Both the position numbers and the translations under genes were made by a program. Below are positions 33,693-41,114 of a DNA stretch of 64,000 nt, piece after piece. Numbering within the stretch: position 1 is the stretch's first letter; the number at the start of each line of letters is the position of its first letter. Where the stretch lies: positions 1,917,302 through 1,981,301 of the forward strand of contig NZ_AZSJ01000003.1 of assembly GCF_000516555.1 (NCBI RefSeq), in the 5' to 3' direction. Below the pieces are notes generated by a model. It saw only the letters and a program-made list of their open reading frames with translations, made no database searches and was not told where the DNA came from. The stretch comes from Afipia sp. P52-10. Lineage in GTDB: Bacteria > Pseudomonadota > Alphaproteobacteria > Rhizobiales > Xanthobacteraceae.

Positions 33693-33756
33693 TGGCGTAC
33701 TGTTCCCCTCATCCCGTCAAACCCGGCGGCGCGCCGGCCTGGCTGGGCACGCTGAC

Positions 33757-34683
33757 CTAGCGCCCGCGCGACCGATCGATGTCGTCGGCGAAGATCATCT
33801 TGATCTTGTCGCCGTCATGCAGCGAGGTTCCGGCATTGGCGACGATAATGTCGCCTTCCTTCAAGCCTTCACGGATTTCAATGTGAGTGTCGGAGAATAA
33901 CCCGACCTGGACCCGGCGTGTCTCGACCGTGTTGTCCTTGATGACCTGCACGGTCGAATGGTCGAGCGCCGACTTCGGCACCGAGACGCCGCAACTGCGG
34001 TTCGCGTCGATGGTCGCGCGCGCAAACATGCCGACCTTGATCGCCGGGTTGCGGGCGATGGCGATGCGCGCCTTGCCGAGCTGCGTGCGCCGGTCGATCT
34101 CGGGGGCGACGAGACGAACGCGTCCGTTGACTTCGGGGCCGCCGTCGATGCTGATGCGCGCGGTCGCATCCGGCTTCAGCTTCAGCACATGGATGTTGGG
34201 AACCTCGGCGTCGAGTTCGATCTCGTTGTCGATGGCGATCCGGAAAAGCGGGCCGAGCTGCGGCGAGGCAAAAGCGCCGGCGCGGGCGTTGGCCTGGATG
34301 ATGCGCCCTGCGGCGGGCGCGCGGAGCGTGACGACGCCGGAGCGGCTCGCCTGCGGATTTTGCGCGGCCTGTGCGAGTGCCGCAGGCCCGCCGAGCCGCA
34401 CCAGCTCCTGGTTCTCGGTGACCTGGTCGCCGTCCCGCACCAGCACCTCGCTGACGCGGAAGCCTTCCTGATCGACGCCGACGACAGCCTCGCGACGCGG
34501 GACGAGAAAGCCGGTCACGCGGACCATGTCGGAGAAGCAGGCGTTGGTCGCCTTGACGACGATGACGATCGCCCCGCCGGACTTGCCACCCGAAGTCTCC
34601 TTTTCGGCGGCCGCCGTTGCCGCGGACGGAAGCGAGGAAAGCAAGACCCCGGTGAGCGCGACTGCTGTAACGATCTTGAGCAT
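33757..34683 (-). CDS. RND efflux periplasmic adaptor subunit
   Basis: A 308-residue adaptor with a Sec signal (about residues 1-25, ATAAAE) and the short-hairpin membrane-fusion layout: VKATNACFSDMVRVTG, lipoyl half (VSEVLVRDGDQVTENQELV), short helical insert, second lipoyl half (TLRAPAAGRIIQANARAG), beta-barrel, and a membrane-proximal domain ending EGDIIVANAGTSLHDGDKI. It would link the RND pump, 64 bases downstream, to an outer-membrane channel. It is a clear paralogue of the orphan adaptor at 24.0 kb, including VKAT-x-x-CF. ATG 34683. The preceding gene in the same direction is an OmpA-like protein 97 bases away. Confidence 0.9.
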   Translation of the reverse strand: MLKIVTAVALTGVLLSSLPSAATAAAEKETSGGKSGGAIVIVVKATNACFSDMVRVTGFLVPRREAVVGVDQEGFRVSEVLVRDGDQVTENQELVRLGGPAALAQAAQNPQASRSGVVTLRAPAAGRIIQANARAGAFASPQLGPLFRIAIDNEIELDAEVPNIHVLKLKPDATARISIDGGPEVNGRVRLVAPEIDRRTQLGKARIAIARNPAIKVGMFARATIDANRSCGVSVPKSALDHSTVQVIKDNTVETRRVQVGLFSDTHIEIREGLKEGDIIVANAGTSLHDGDKIKMIFADDIDRSRGR

Positions 34684-34780
34684 GAGCGGGTTTAAATCAC
34701 GTCTGGATCGGCATGGCGATAAGCAATCAGCGCCCTACCGGCGCAGGGCGCTGATTGTCTGCTCCAGATCACACAAGCGG

Positions 34781-35434
34781 TCAGTTGCCCGCCACCTTGC
34801 TGCTTGCCATGTTCACCACCTGGACGCGGCGATTTTCGCCGCCGGTCGGATCGGCCGGATTTTTCAGCTTGGTTTTGCCGTAACCGACCGTGACGAGATC
34901 GCCCGCGGGAATCGCGAATTTCTCCATCAGGTATTTCTTCAGCGAGTCGGCGCGGCGTTCGGACAGGTCCTGATTGTAGGCCTCGCCGCCGGTCGCATCG
35001 GTGTGGCCGGCCAGAACGAACGTCGTTCCTTTCAGGTCCGGATTGGTCAGCGCCTTGCCGAGGGCGGTGACGGACGGCAGCGCCTTCTGACTGATCGTCG
35101 CCGAATTGTAATCGAACGTAATCTCGAGATCGATATTCGGCTTGTCCTTGGCAATCGCTGCAATCTGTTCGCGCTCGCCGATCGAGAGCGAACGCGTCGT
35201 ACGATTTCGAATCTGATCGACGAATTTGGCTTCTTCCGCCGCCTTGGCCGTATCCGCGGGCGGTGTCGCGGACAGGCTGCGGGTCAGGCGCTTCGGCGTC
35301 AACGCCCTGAGGATCTGATCCTCGGTGGCGTCGTCGGCGGCAACCGCAAGGCCGGCTGTCAATGACACGGCAACGCCGGCTGCGACAACCGCACGGACGA
35401 TGGCTTTTCCATATTGTCCAAGGACAGTCGACAT
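34781..35434 (-). CDS. OmpA family peptidoglycan-associated protein (first copy)
   Basis: A 217-residue secreted protein with a signal peptide (residues 1-32, LAVA/ADD), a low-complexity region with two TRSLS motifs (about residues 51 and 84), and a C-terminal OmpA-like domain (about 105-212). The domain has the peptidoglycan-binding Asp and Arg in GHTDATGGEAYN and LSERRADSLKKYL, ending TVGYGKTK-like and ENRRVQV. There is no beta-barrel, so it is either periplasmic and wall-bound or linked to another partner. ATG 35434 has GGAGGG five bases upstream. A paralogue with the same TRSLS pair lies at 40.1 kb. It follows the caspase-like gene in the same direction. Confidence 0.9.
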   Translation of the reverse strand: MSTVLGQYGKAIVRAVVAAGVAVSLTAGLAVAADDATEDQILRALTPKRLTRSLSATPPADTAKAAEEAKFVDQIRNRTTRSLSIGEREQIAAIAKDKPNIDLEITFDYNSATISQKALPSVTALGKALTNPDLKGTTFVLAGHTDATGGEAYNQDLSERRADSLKKYLMEKFAIPAGDLVTVGYGKTKLKNPADPTGGENRRVQVVNMASSKVAGN

Positions 35435-35563
35435 CTCACCCTCCTGCGTTATGGCCGCCCGCCTCCGCGCGGCTTTCTGCTTGTCATGTGTCGTTCTGCG
35501 TCGTCATTGCGTTCAAATCTGCAAGGCCCAGGAACGCGAAAAAAGACCGGTCTCGAAACAATT

Positions 35564-37060
35564 TTAACGGATACCGTAACCAGCAAACTCGCCGACAATA
35601 TTCGGATCGATCGCCTTGGCCGCGTCGATGTCGCGGCTGCCGGCGGCCGCAGCGCCGCTGCGCTGGCGGGCCAGCCCGCGCCCATAGAGCGAGGAGGCGA
35701 GCTTGGGATTGAGCTGCAGCGCAGCACTGAAATCGGAGATCGCGTTGGTGTGCTGGCCGCTCTTCAAGTTGACGAGCCCGCGGCTGTCCAGCGCATCGAC
35801 GAAATTCGGGCGGAGCTGCAGCGCGTCGTTGCAATCCTTCAGCGCCGCCTGCAGCTCGCCGAGGATGGTCTTCACCCAGCAACGGTTGTTCAATGCCTCG
35901 ACGTCGCGCGGATTCAGGCGGATGGCGTCGTCGAAATCCCGCACCGCCTGCGGATAGGCGCCCTTCACCGCATAGAGCTGCCCGCGCTTATAGAAGGCCG
36001 CCTGGTCGTTCGGATTGGCCGAAATCAGGCCGGTCAGTTCCTTGATCGCGGGTTCGTCGTTGATCGCGGCGAGCCGCTTCTCGGCCTCGCTTTGTTGCGG
36101 CGCGGCAGGTTCCGGCGTCGACGCGGACTGGCTTGCGGGAGCGGCCGGTTGCGGCTCCGTCGTCGCAGGCGCGGCGGCCGGCGGAGGGGCCGCTTGCGGT
36201 TCGACCAGTTTGGGTTCGGGTGCGTCGAGCTTTTCGAGCGTCGGGACCCGCGGCGGGGTAATCTCCTTCGGCTCTGGCAGCGGCGGCTTGGGATCGAGGC
36301 TGGCCTGGGTCCGCGGCCCGAACGAGAACTCCTCGGCCAGGGACGACGAGAACCAGGGAATCTGATCGCCTTTCGAGACCCGTGAGACACCGACCCGCGT
36401 GCGGTTGAAGGCTTCCTCGGCGGTGAGATCGGGGACGCGGATTTCCTTCAGCAGTTCGGTGACGAAGAGGCTGCGGTCCGCGCTAGAATCGTTGACGACG
36501 GCACCGGGCGGAGCCGAATACATCACCAGCGTCCCGCGCGGCGCCGTCACCGGGGCGAGGCCGGTCGAGAACTGACGGAAGCGCCGCTCGAACGGATTGC
36601 GGCGCGACGCATCCAGCACGGCGATCTTCACGCTCGCGCCGCGGCTGTTCAACTCGCTTAGGACAGCGTCGAGGCTAATGCCATCGCGGCGGACATCCTT
36701 CTCGTCCCAGATCGCGCTATCGACCGGGATCATGAAGCTCTGCCGGCCGGATTGAATGCCGTAGCCGCTGAAGAACACCATGGCGACGGTGCCGGGCTTG
36801 ATCTTGTCATAGAATGCGTTGATCGCCCGCTTCATGGCGTCGCCGGACAGATTCTCGCCGGTTGCGACCTCGAAGCCGGCGCGCTTCAGCTCGTCAGCCA
36901 CCGCGCGCATGTCGTTGATCGGCTCCTTTAAAGGAGCGTCGCTGTCCGGATACTTTGCATTGCCGATGACAAGCGCGAATCTGGCTTCGTTCGCATGAAC
37001 TCGTCCGGAAAGAACGAGCGATAACGCCAAAAACAGCAAGATAACCAGGCGCATCATCAT
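35564..37060 (-). CDS. caspase-family pseudo-enzyme (Tyr-Ser) with C-terminal TPR repeats
   Basis: A 498-residue secreted protein: signal peptide (residues 1-23, VHA/NEA), caspase p20 domain (about 26-245), a Pro/Ala-rich linker (about 250-330), and about four TPR units (350-480, for example AAFYKRGQLYAVKGAYPQAV). The catalytic His position is Tyr100 (FFSGYGIQ) and the Cys position is Ser152 (VLDASRRNPF), so it is predicted to be inactive as a cysteine protease. It shares this double change with the protein at 23.0 kb. The start is uncertain: ATG 37060 is the first of three ATGs leading into the signal peptide, and ATG 37081 or TTG 37096 are alternatives. It lies between two other envelope genes in the same direction. 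Confidence 0.88.
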   Translation of the reverse strand: MMMRLVILLFLALSLVLSGRVHANEARFALVIGNAKYPDSDAPLKEPINDMRAVADELKRAGFEVATGENLSGDAMKRAINAFYDKIKPGTVAMVFFSGYGIQSGRQSFMIPVDSAIWDEKDVRRDGISLDAVLSELNSRGASVKIAVLDASRRNPFERRFRQFSTGLAPVTAPRGTLVMYSAPPGAVVNDSSADRSLFVTELLKEIRVPDLTAEEAFNRTRVGVSRVSKGDQIPWFSSSLAEEFSFGPRTQASLDPKPPLPEPKEITPPRVPTLEKLDAPEPKLVEPQAAPPPAAAPATTEPQPAAPASQSASTPEPAAPQQSEAEKRLAAINDEPAIKELTGLISANPNDQAAFYKRGQLYAVKGAYPQAVRDFDDAIRLNPRDVEALNNRCWVKTILGELQAALKDCNDALQLRPNFVDALDSRGLVNLKSGQHTNAISDFSAALQLNPKLASSLYGRGLARQRSGAAAAGSRDIDAAKAIDPNIVGEFAGYGIR

Positions 37061-37206
37061 GCCCACGCGGTTCAGGCACATCTCCAGGAAAGCCAAAGCC
37101 CGCCGACATTACTCCAGGGATTCGGCTTTATCAAACCGCGATGCAACAGCTGTGTCATGGGAGCGACACCAGCCGGCGTGCAAGGCGTGCTGAACGGACG
37201 CGCCAT

Positions 37207-37737
37207 TCAGTATGCGACGCCGAGGACCAGCCATGGCGTGGAGGTCGGCCGGCTGCACCAGAACAGGAAGCAGTGCGGTGCGCGCGCTGCCTCTGTCGAT
37301 GCAATCTGTCGCATCGAGAGATGCTGGCGAGGCTTGCGTGGCTTGGGCTTGGAAGCGGCGAATTCGGCGCGTGCCGACGTGGCGAGCTGACCTGGGGTGA
37401 GCTGACCTGGGGCGAGCTGACTTGTGGAGACCGGACTTGTCGCGAGCTGACCTGACGCCGCATCCGTTGCGAGGGCGCCGGTCGGCAGCATCAACGAGGC
37501 GACAAGAAACGCTGCCGCGAACACAGCCGCGCCATTCGCGGCCGTACCCTTCAATGCGAGTGTCTTCAATGCGAGCGTCTTAGTCATGAATGCTCTTGTC
37601 ATGAAGGCTTCTGCCATGAGTCTTTCTGCGATGAAGAGTCTTTCTGCGATGAATGCCTTGGTCACAGAGTGTGCCTCGATCGGCAAACCGATCGAGATGT
37701 CATAAATTTCTTCATCCGCCGAACGGGTGAAAGACAT
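37207..37737 (-). CDS. small repetitive protein with pentapeptide-type tandem repeats
   Basis: A 176-residue frame. Residues about 28-63 are a run of 5-6 residue units (FIAERL, FIAERL, then AFMTR, AFMTK, TLALK, TLALK). A signal-like hydrophobic segment follows (about 68-90, ending LPTGALATDA), then a second repeat block SGQLA TSPVS TSQLA PGQLT PGQLA, and a basic C-terminus. The second block is encoded by five 15-base units. The start could be ATG 37737 or an internal GTG/ATG (for example MTKTLALK just before the hydrophobic segment); a downstream start would give an ordinary signal peptide. I do not recognise the family; MxKxx-type units recall MXKDX proteins. Frames on the other strand exist, so coding status is probable, not certain. 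Confidence 0.5.
   Translation of the reverse strand: MSFTRSADEEIYDISIGLPIEAHSVTKAFIAERLFIAERLMAEAFMTRAFMTKTLALKTLALKGTAANGAAVFAAAFLVASLMLPTGALATDAASGQLATSPVSTSQLAPGQLTPGQLATSARAEFAASKPKPRKPRQHLSMRQIASTEAARAPHCFLFWCSRPTSTPWLVLGVAY
37384..37458. repeat. five 15-base tandem repeats
   Basis: Units begin at 37384, 37399, 37414, 37429 and 37444 with consensus GAGCTGACCTGGGGY; the fourth is most diverged. On the minus strand they encode the (S/P)GQLx pentapeptides of the small repetitive protein. Further short tandem units (15-base at 37549-37578, 18-base at 37621-37656) occur in the same gene. Confidence 0.85.
37675..37696. promoter_or_regulatory. perfect 9-bp hairpin near the start of the repetitive gene
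   Basis: CTCGATCGG (37675-37683), CAAA, CCGATCGAG (37688-37696). It lies just upstream of a possible GTG start (near 37667) of the repetitive protein. It could be an operator or leader structure; the longest frame would read through it. Confidence 0.4.
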
Positions 37738-37861
37738 AGAGTCACGCGCGGCTCACGCTCAACGGACGGCAGTTTACCATCGGCGTGATGGACTGACCAC
37801 ATCTGCAAATACCTTCTGCCCTGGGCGCCAATGTCGAGGCGCCAATGTCGAGATCGCAGGC

Positions 37862-39883
37862 CTAAAAGCCGACACCGATCATGGTGGCTGCTCGACCGCC
37901 GCCACCACCCGAACTCGAGGCCTGCTGACGCTGCTGCTGCCTGGGCTGCTGTTTTGGCGTCTCGCGGCGTTGCGCTTGCTGCTTGCGCTCGGGTTCACGG
38001 CGAACCGCGACCGGCTTGGCCGGTTGCGGTGCCGGTTTGATGACGGGCTTGGCCACGGCCACGCAGGTCGCCCCCTGCGCGGTGTGCCCACTCGGACACA
38101 CGAGCGGACAGGTGAATGCGGCCTGTTTGCTGAGTTCGGCGACCAGATCCTCGGTCACTTTCGAGTCGGCCCTCGCCCGCTTCTTCAGCGACAGATACTT
38201 GGTGAGGCTGGAGCGCGTGTCGTCGGTCATCACGCCGGTCGCCTCGCCGGTGTAGCAGTTGATGCGGGTGAGCTGGGTCTGCGCGGCCTTGATCAGGTCC
38301 GGCGTGTTGATGGTCCACGCTTCGAGCTTGGCGGTGATCTGCGGCTTGATGCGGGCGCAGGTCGCCGTCTGCGCGAAGCGTTTCAGGCTTTCGACATTGG
38401 TGCTCTCGCTGCCCTTGGCGACGATCGCATCGAAAAGCTCGCCTTCGGTCTTGCAGACGGCTTCTTCAGCCGCCGCAGCTTCGGCCTTCTTGCGTTCAGC
38501 CTCGGCCTGGCGAGCGACCCGTTCGCTTTCCTGGCGCAGCTTTTCGGCTTCGGCTGCGGCCTTGGTGCGTGCGGCCTCTTCCGCCTTGCGCCGGGCTTCC
38601 TCCGCGCGCCGTTCAGCCTCTGCGGCCTTGGCCTTCTGCGCGGCTTCGGCGGCCGCGGCTCGGCGTTCCTCGTCCTCGCGGCGCTTTGCGGCGGCGGCTT
38701 CCGCCTTCTTGCGCTCGGCCTCCTCGCGCGCGGCACGGGCCGCGGCGTCACGTTCGCGCGCGTTCTGCTCGAGAATGTCGATGCGATGCTGGGCCGTCAC
38801 CGCCAGCGTCGAATCCGGAAATTGTTTGACGAAGGTCTTCAGCGCGGCGATGTCGCTCGTGTCCTTCACCCGTTCCCAGGCGAGCAGTTCGCGCGTAGAG
38901 GGGCCGCGGGGCGGCTGTGGGACCGGGGCCGGCTCAAGGGCTGCGAACTTCGCAAGCTGTTCGCGCGCGAGATCGGCGTAGAAGCCAGTCTTGTGGTTCG
39001 ACAGGAAGACCTCCCAAGCGCCCTTGGTGCCGACCTTCTCCACCAGCTGATAGTCCGTCTTCACGTCGCTGATCGAGGCGACCGCGCTCTGCCCTTCGGG
39101 CAGGGCCGCCACCAGCGAGTAGTTGCCGCCGCCGAGCGAACCATAGACGAACGGCTCCTGACGTCCGGACGTGGACTTCATCACCTCGTCCTTGACGCGG
39201 CCGAAGGCGAGGCGGAGATCGAGGCCCGGCACCGTGAGATGCTTCAGCAGCGCAGCGGTGAACGGGCTGTGGTCGCGATCGCCGTCTTCGGCCGTTGACC
39301 CGGCCTTCGCGGCGTAAGCGATCAGCGTGTCGGTGCTGGACGGTTCGACCTTGCTGAGACCCGAAGACACCGCGCGCAAGGCCGCGCGACTTTCGCGACG
39401 CATCTTGCCGGCATAGGGATTGTCCCGGCAGGCATCGAGAATGATCACCCGCAGCTTTCTGGCGCCATCCGCCGACAGGACGAGCCGGTCGAGCGGGATC
39501 GCCTCGTCGGGCGCGTCACGGTCGCTGGCGAGCTTGGCATCGATCGGGATCAGATAATTGGTGCCGCCGATTTCGATGCCATGACCGGCATAGAACAGCA
39601 CCGCGATGTCGGCATCGACGGCCGTGTCTTCAAACTTGCGGATCGCGCGCTTGAAGTCGAGATTGCCGACGTCGAGATGGGTCTCGATCGTATCGAAGCC
39701 GGCGTCCTTGAAGAGCTTGGCGATTGCATTGGCGTCGCGGGCCGGATTTGGCAGCTGGGGCACGGCAGAGTAGTTGGAGTTGCCGACAATGAGCGCCACG
39801 CGCCGTTCGGCCAACGCCTGCCCGGGCGTCAGAGCGAGCATCGCCCATCCGATCACAGCGGCTATCGTCAGAAAGCGCTTCAT
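37862..39883 (-). CDS. caspase-family protein with intact His-Cys dyad, coiled coil and C-terminal domain
   Basis: A 673-residue secreted protein: signal peptide (residues 1-26, ALA/ERR); caspase p20 domain (about 27-255) with His101 in FYAGHGIE and Cys152 in IILDACRDNPY, both catalytic residues of orthocaspases; an Ala/Lys/Glu-rich coiled coil (about 385-475); a helical C-terminal domain with CYTGEATGVMTDDTRSSLTK resembling a peptidoglycan-binding repeat; a Cys cluster (TCPLVCPSGHTAQGATC); and a Gln/Arg- and Gly-rich tail. Asp residues after the Cys fit basic (Arg/Lys) P1 specificity in the family. ATG 39883 has GGAG five bases upstream. It is the only catalytically competent caspase homologue of the three in the window, and it lies between the repetitive gene and the second OmpA-like gene. 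Confidence 0.9.
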   Translation of the reverse strand: MKRFLTIAAVIGWAMLALTPGQALAERRVALIVGNSNYSAVPQLPNPARDANAIAKLFKDAGFDTIETHLDVGNLDFKRAIRKFEDTAVDADIAVLFYAGHGIEIGGTNYLIPIDAKLASDRDAPDEAIPLDRLVLSADGARKLRVIILDACRDNPYAGKMRRESRAALRAVSSGLSKVEPSSTDTLIAYAAKAGSTAEDGDRDHSPFTAALLKHLTVPGLDLRLAFGRVKDEVMKSTSGRQEPFVYGSLGGGNYSLVAALPEGQSAVASISDVKTDYQLVEKVGTKGAWEVFLSNHKTGFYADLAREQLAKFAALEPAPVPQPPRGPSTRELLAWERVKDTSDIAALKTFVKQFPDSTLAVTAQHRIDILEQNARERDAAARAAREEAERKKAEAAAAKRREDEERRAAAAEAAQKAKAAEAERRAEEARRKAEEAARTKAAAEAEKLRQESERVARQAEAERKKAEAAAAEEAVCKTEGELFDAIVAKGSESTNVESLKRFAQTATCARIKPQITAKLEAWTINTPDLIKAAQTQLTRINCYTGEATGVMTDDTRSSLTKYLSLKKRARADSKVTEDLVAELSKQAAFTCPLVCPSGHTAQGATCVAVAKPVIKPAPQPAKPVAVRREPERKQQAQRRETPKQQPRQQQRQQASSSGGGGGRAATMIGVGF

Positions 39884-40109
39884 CGCACTCCGGCACCGGT
39901 GCGAACGGATCAGCCGTCGCATGCCCGCCCATGGTCAATCGATCAGATGCCGCCGAACATGCCGGCAGGATCATCTCGATGAAACCTCAAGCATCCCAGA
40001 AATTTAGCGTCTTCCGCACGCCCGATCAATTGTCCTCATGAAGGGCGGACGTGCGGAGCGTTATTCGGGCCGCAACCAACTGAGTGCAGGCGCGGTGCGG
40101 CGGTTAAGG

Positions 40110-40751
40110 TTATTTGCTGGCGGTTTCTTGCGTGGCCATGTTGACGACCTGCACGCGGCGGTTTTCTGCGGCATTCGGGTCGGCCTTGTTCTTCAATTCG
40201 CTCTTGCCGTAGCCGGTCGAGACCAGGTTCTCGGTCGGAATCTTGTAGTTTTCCATCAGAAACTTCTTCACGGTCTCGGCGCGCCGTTCGGACAGGGATT
40301 GGTTGTAGCCGTCCGATCCCTTCGCGTCGGTATGGCCGCCGAGGAGGAAGATCGAGCCGGTCAGTTCGGGGCTTGTGAGGGCCTTGCCGAGGCTGTGCAG
40401 TTGCGGCTCCGCCGTCGGCGTGATCGCCGCCGAATTGTATTCGAAGTTGATTTCCAGATCGACGGCGGGCCGGGTCTTGGCCATCGAGGCGACCTGTTGG
40501 CGGTCGGCGATCGACAGCGAGCGGGTCTTGCGGATGCGGTTGATGAAAGCCACGTCGTTCTGGTTGAGAGCCGGGGCAGCGGTCGTCGTGCTGCTCAGGC
40601 TGCGGGTTATTTTCGGGGTCTTCAGCTTGTCGACGATCTGTTGATCGGTGAGATCGCGGGCCATCGAGGCTCCGCTCACAGTGCCCAGCGCCAGTAGCGC
40701 AAGGACCATGCTTTTCGCAACGTGCGCACGAGGTGCCATTGTCGTCTCCAT
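40110..40751 (-). CDS. OmpA family peptidoglycan-associated protein (second copy)
   Basis: A 213-residue secreted protein built like the one at 34.8 kb: signal peptide (about residues 1-32), two TRSLS motifs (about 50 and 78), and an OmpA-like C-terminal domain with GHTDAKGSDGYNQSLSERRA carrying the peptidoglycan-binding Asp and Arg. ATG 40751 or ATG 40739 (three bases after GGAG) may be the start. It lies 226 bases upstream of the intact caspase-family gene in the same direction; no hairpin separates them, so cotranscription is possible. It is divergent from the double-barrel gene. Confidence 0.88.
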   Translation of the reverse strand: METTMAPRAHVAKSMVLALLALGTVSGASMARDLTDQQIVDKLKTPKITRSLSSTTTAAPALNQNDVAFINRIRKTRSLSIADRQQVASMAKTRPAVDLEINFEYNSAAITPTAEPQLHSLGKALTSPELTGSIFLLGGHTDAKGSDGYNQSLSERRAETVKKFLMENYKIPTENLVSTGYGKSELKNKADPNAAENRRVQVVNMATQETASK

Positions 40752-41114
40752 CTGTTTCGGTCGTCAGCGTTACGCTTCGACGCCTTCGAGACGGAGTTTG
40801 ACCGCGGTCGGAGCGGCCGACCGTGAGGTCGATCACACATGGACTGAAGCGTGGATGAATCGACGCGCGGCCGTCTTCGGCATCGCATTTTGGAGGGCTT
40901 GAGGGCCTTGCTCCGCCGCATCTGAATCATGGCCATACCGGGGCACCGGCCCTGTTCTGCCATGATGTTGCCAAAATGGTACAAGCCGTCGAATACTCCC
41001 CGCAATCAAGATGAAACGACCCTCGCGTTCTTTACCGGCGGCGAAACGCCGATTTAGAAATTCAGCATTGATTGCGAGTCTCGCTGCGACGCGCTGGAAT
41101 TTTTTGGGGGCATT
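40752..41114. other. divergent promoter region without genes
   Basis: 363 bases between the second OmpA-like gene and the outer-membrane barrel gene. It must hold two promoters. I see no strong palindrome or small gene. GGGGG five bases before ATG 41115 is the ribosome-binding site of the barrel gene. Confidence 0.5.

Noticed and set aside
37384-37458. CRISPR array
   Set aside because: The units are contiguous 15-base tandem repeats with no spacers and no cas genes.
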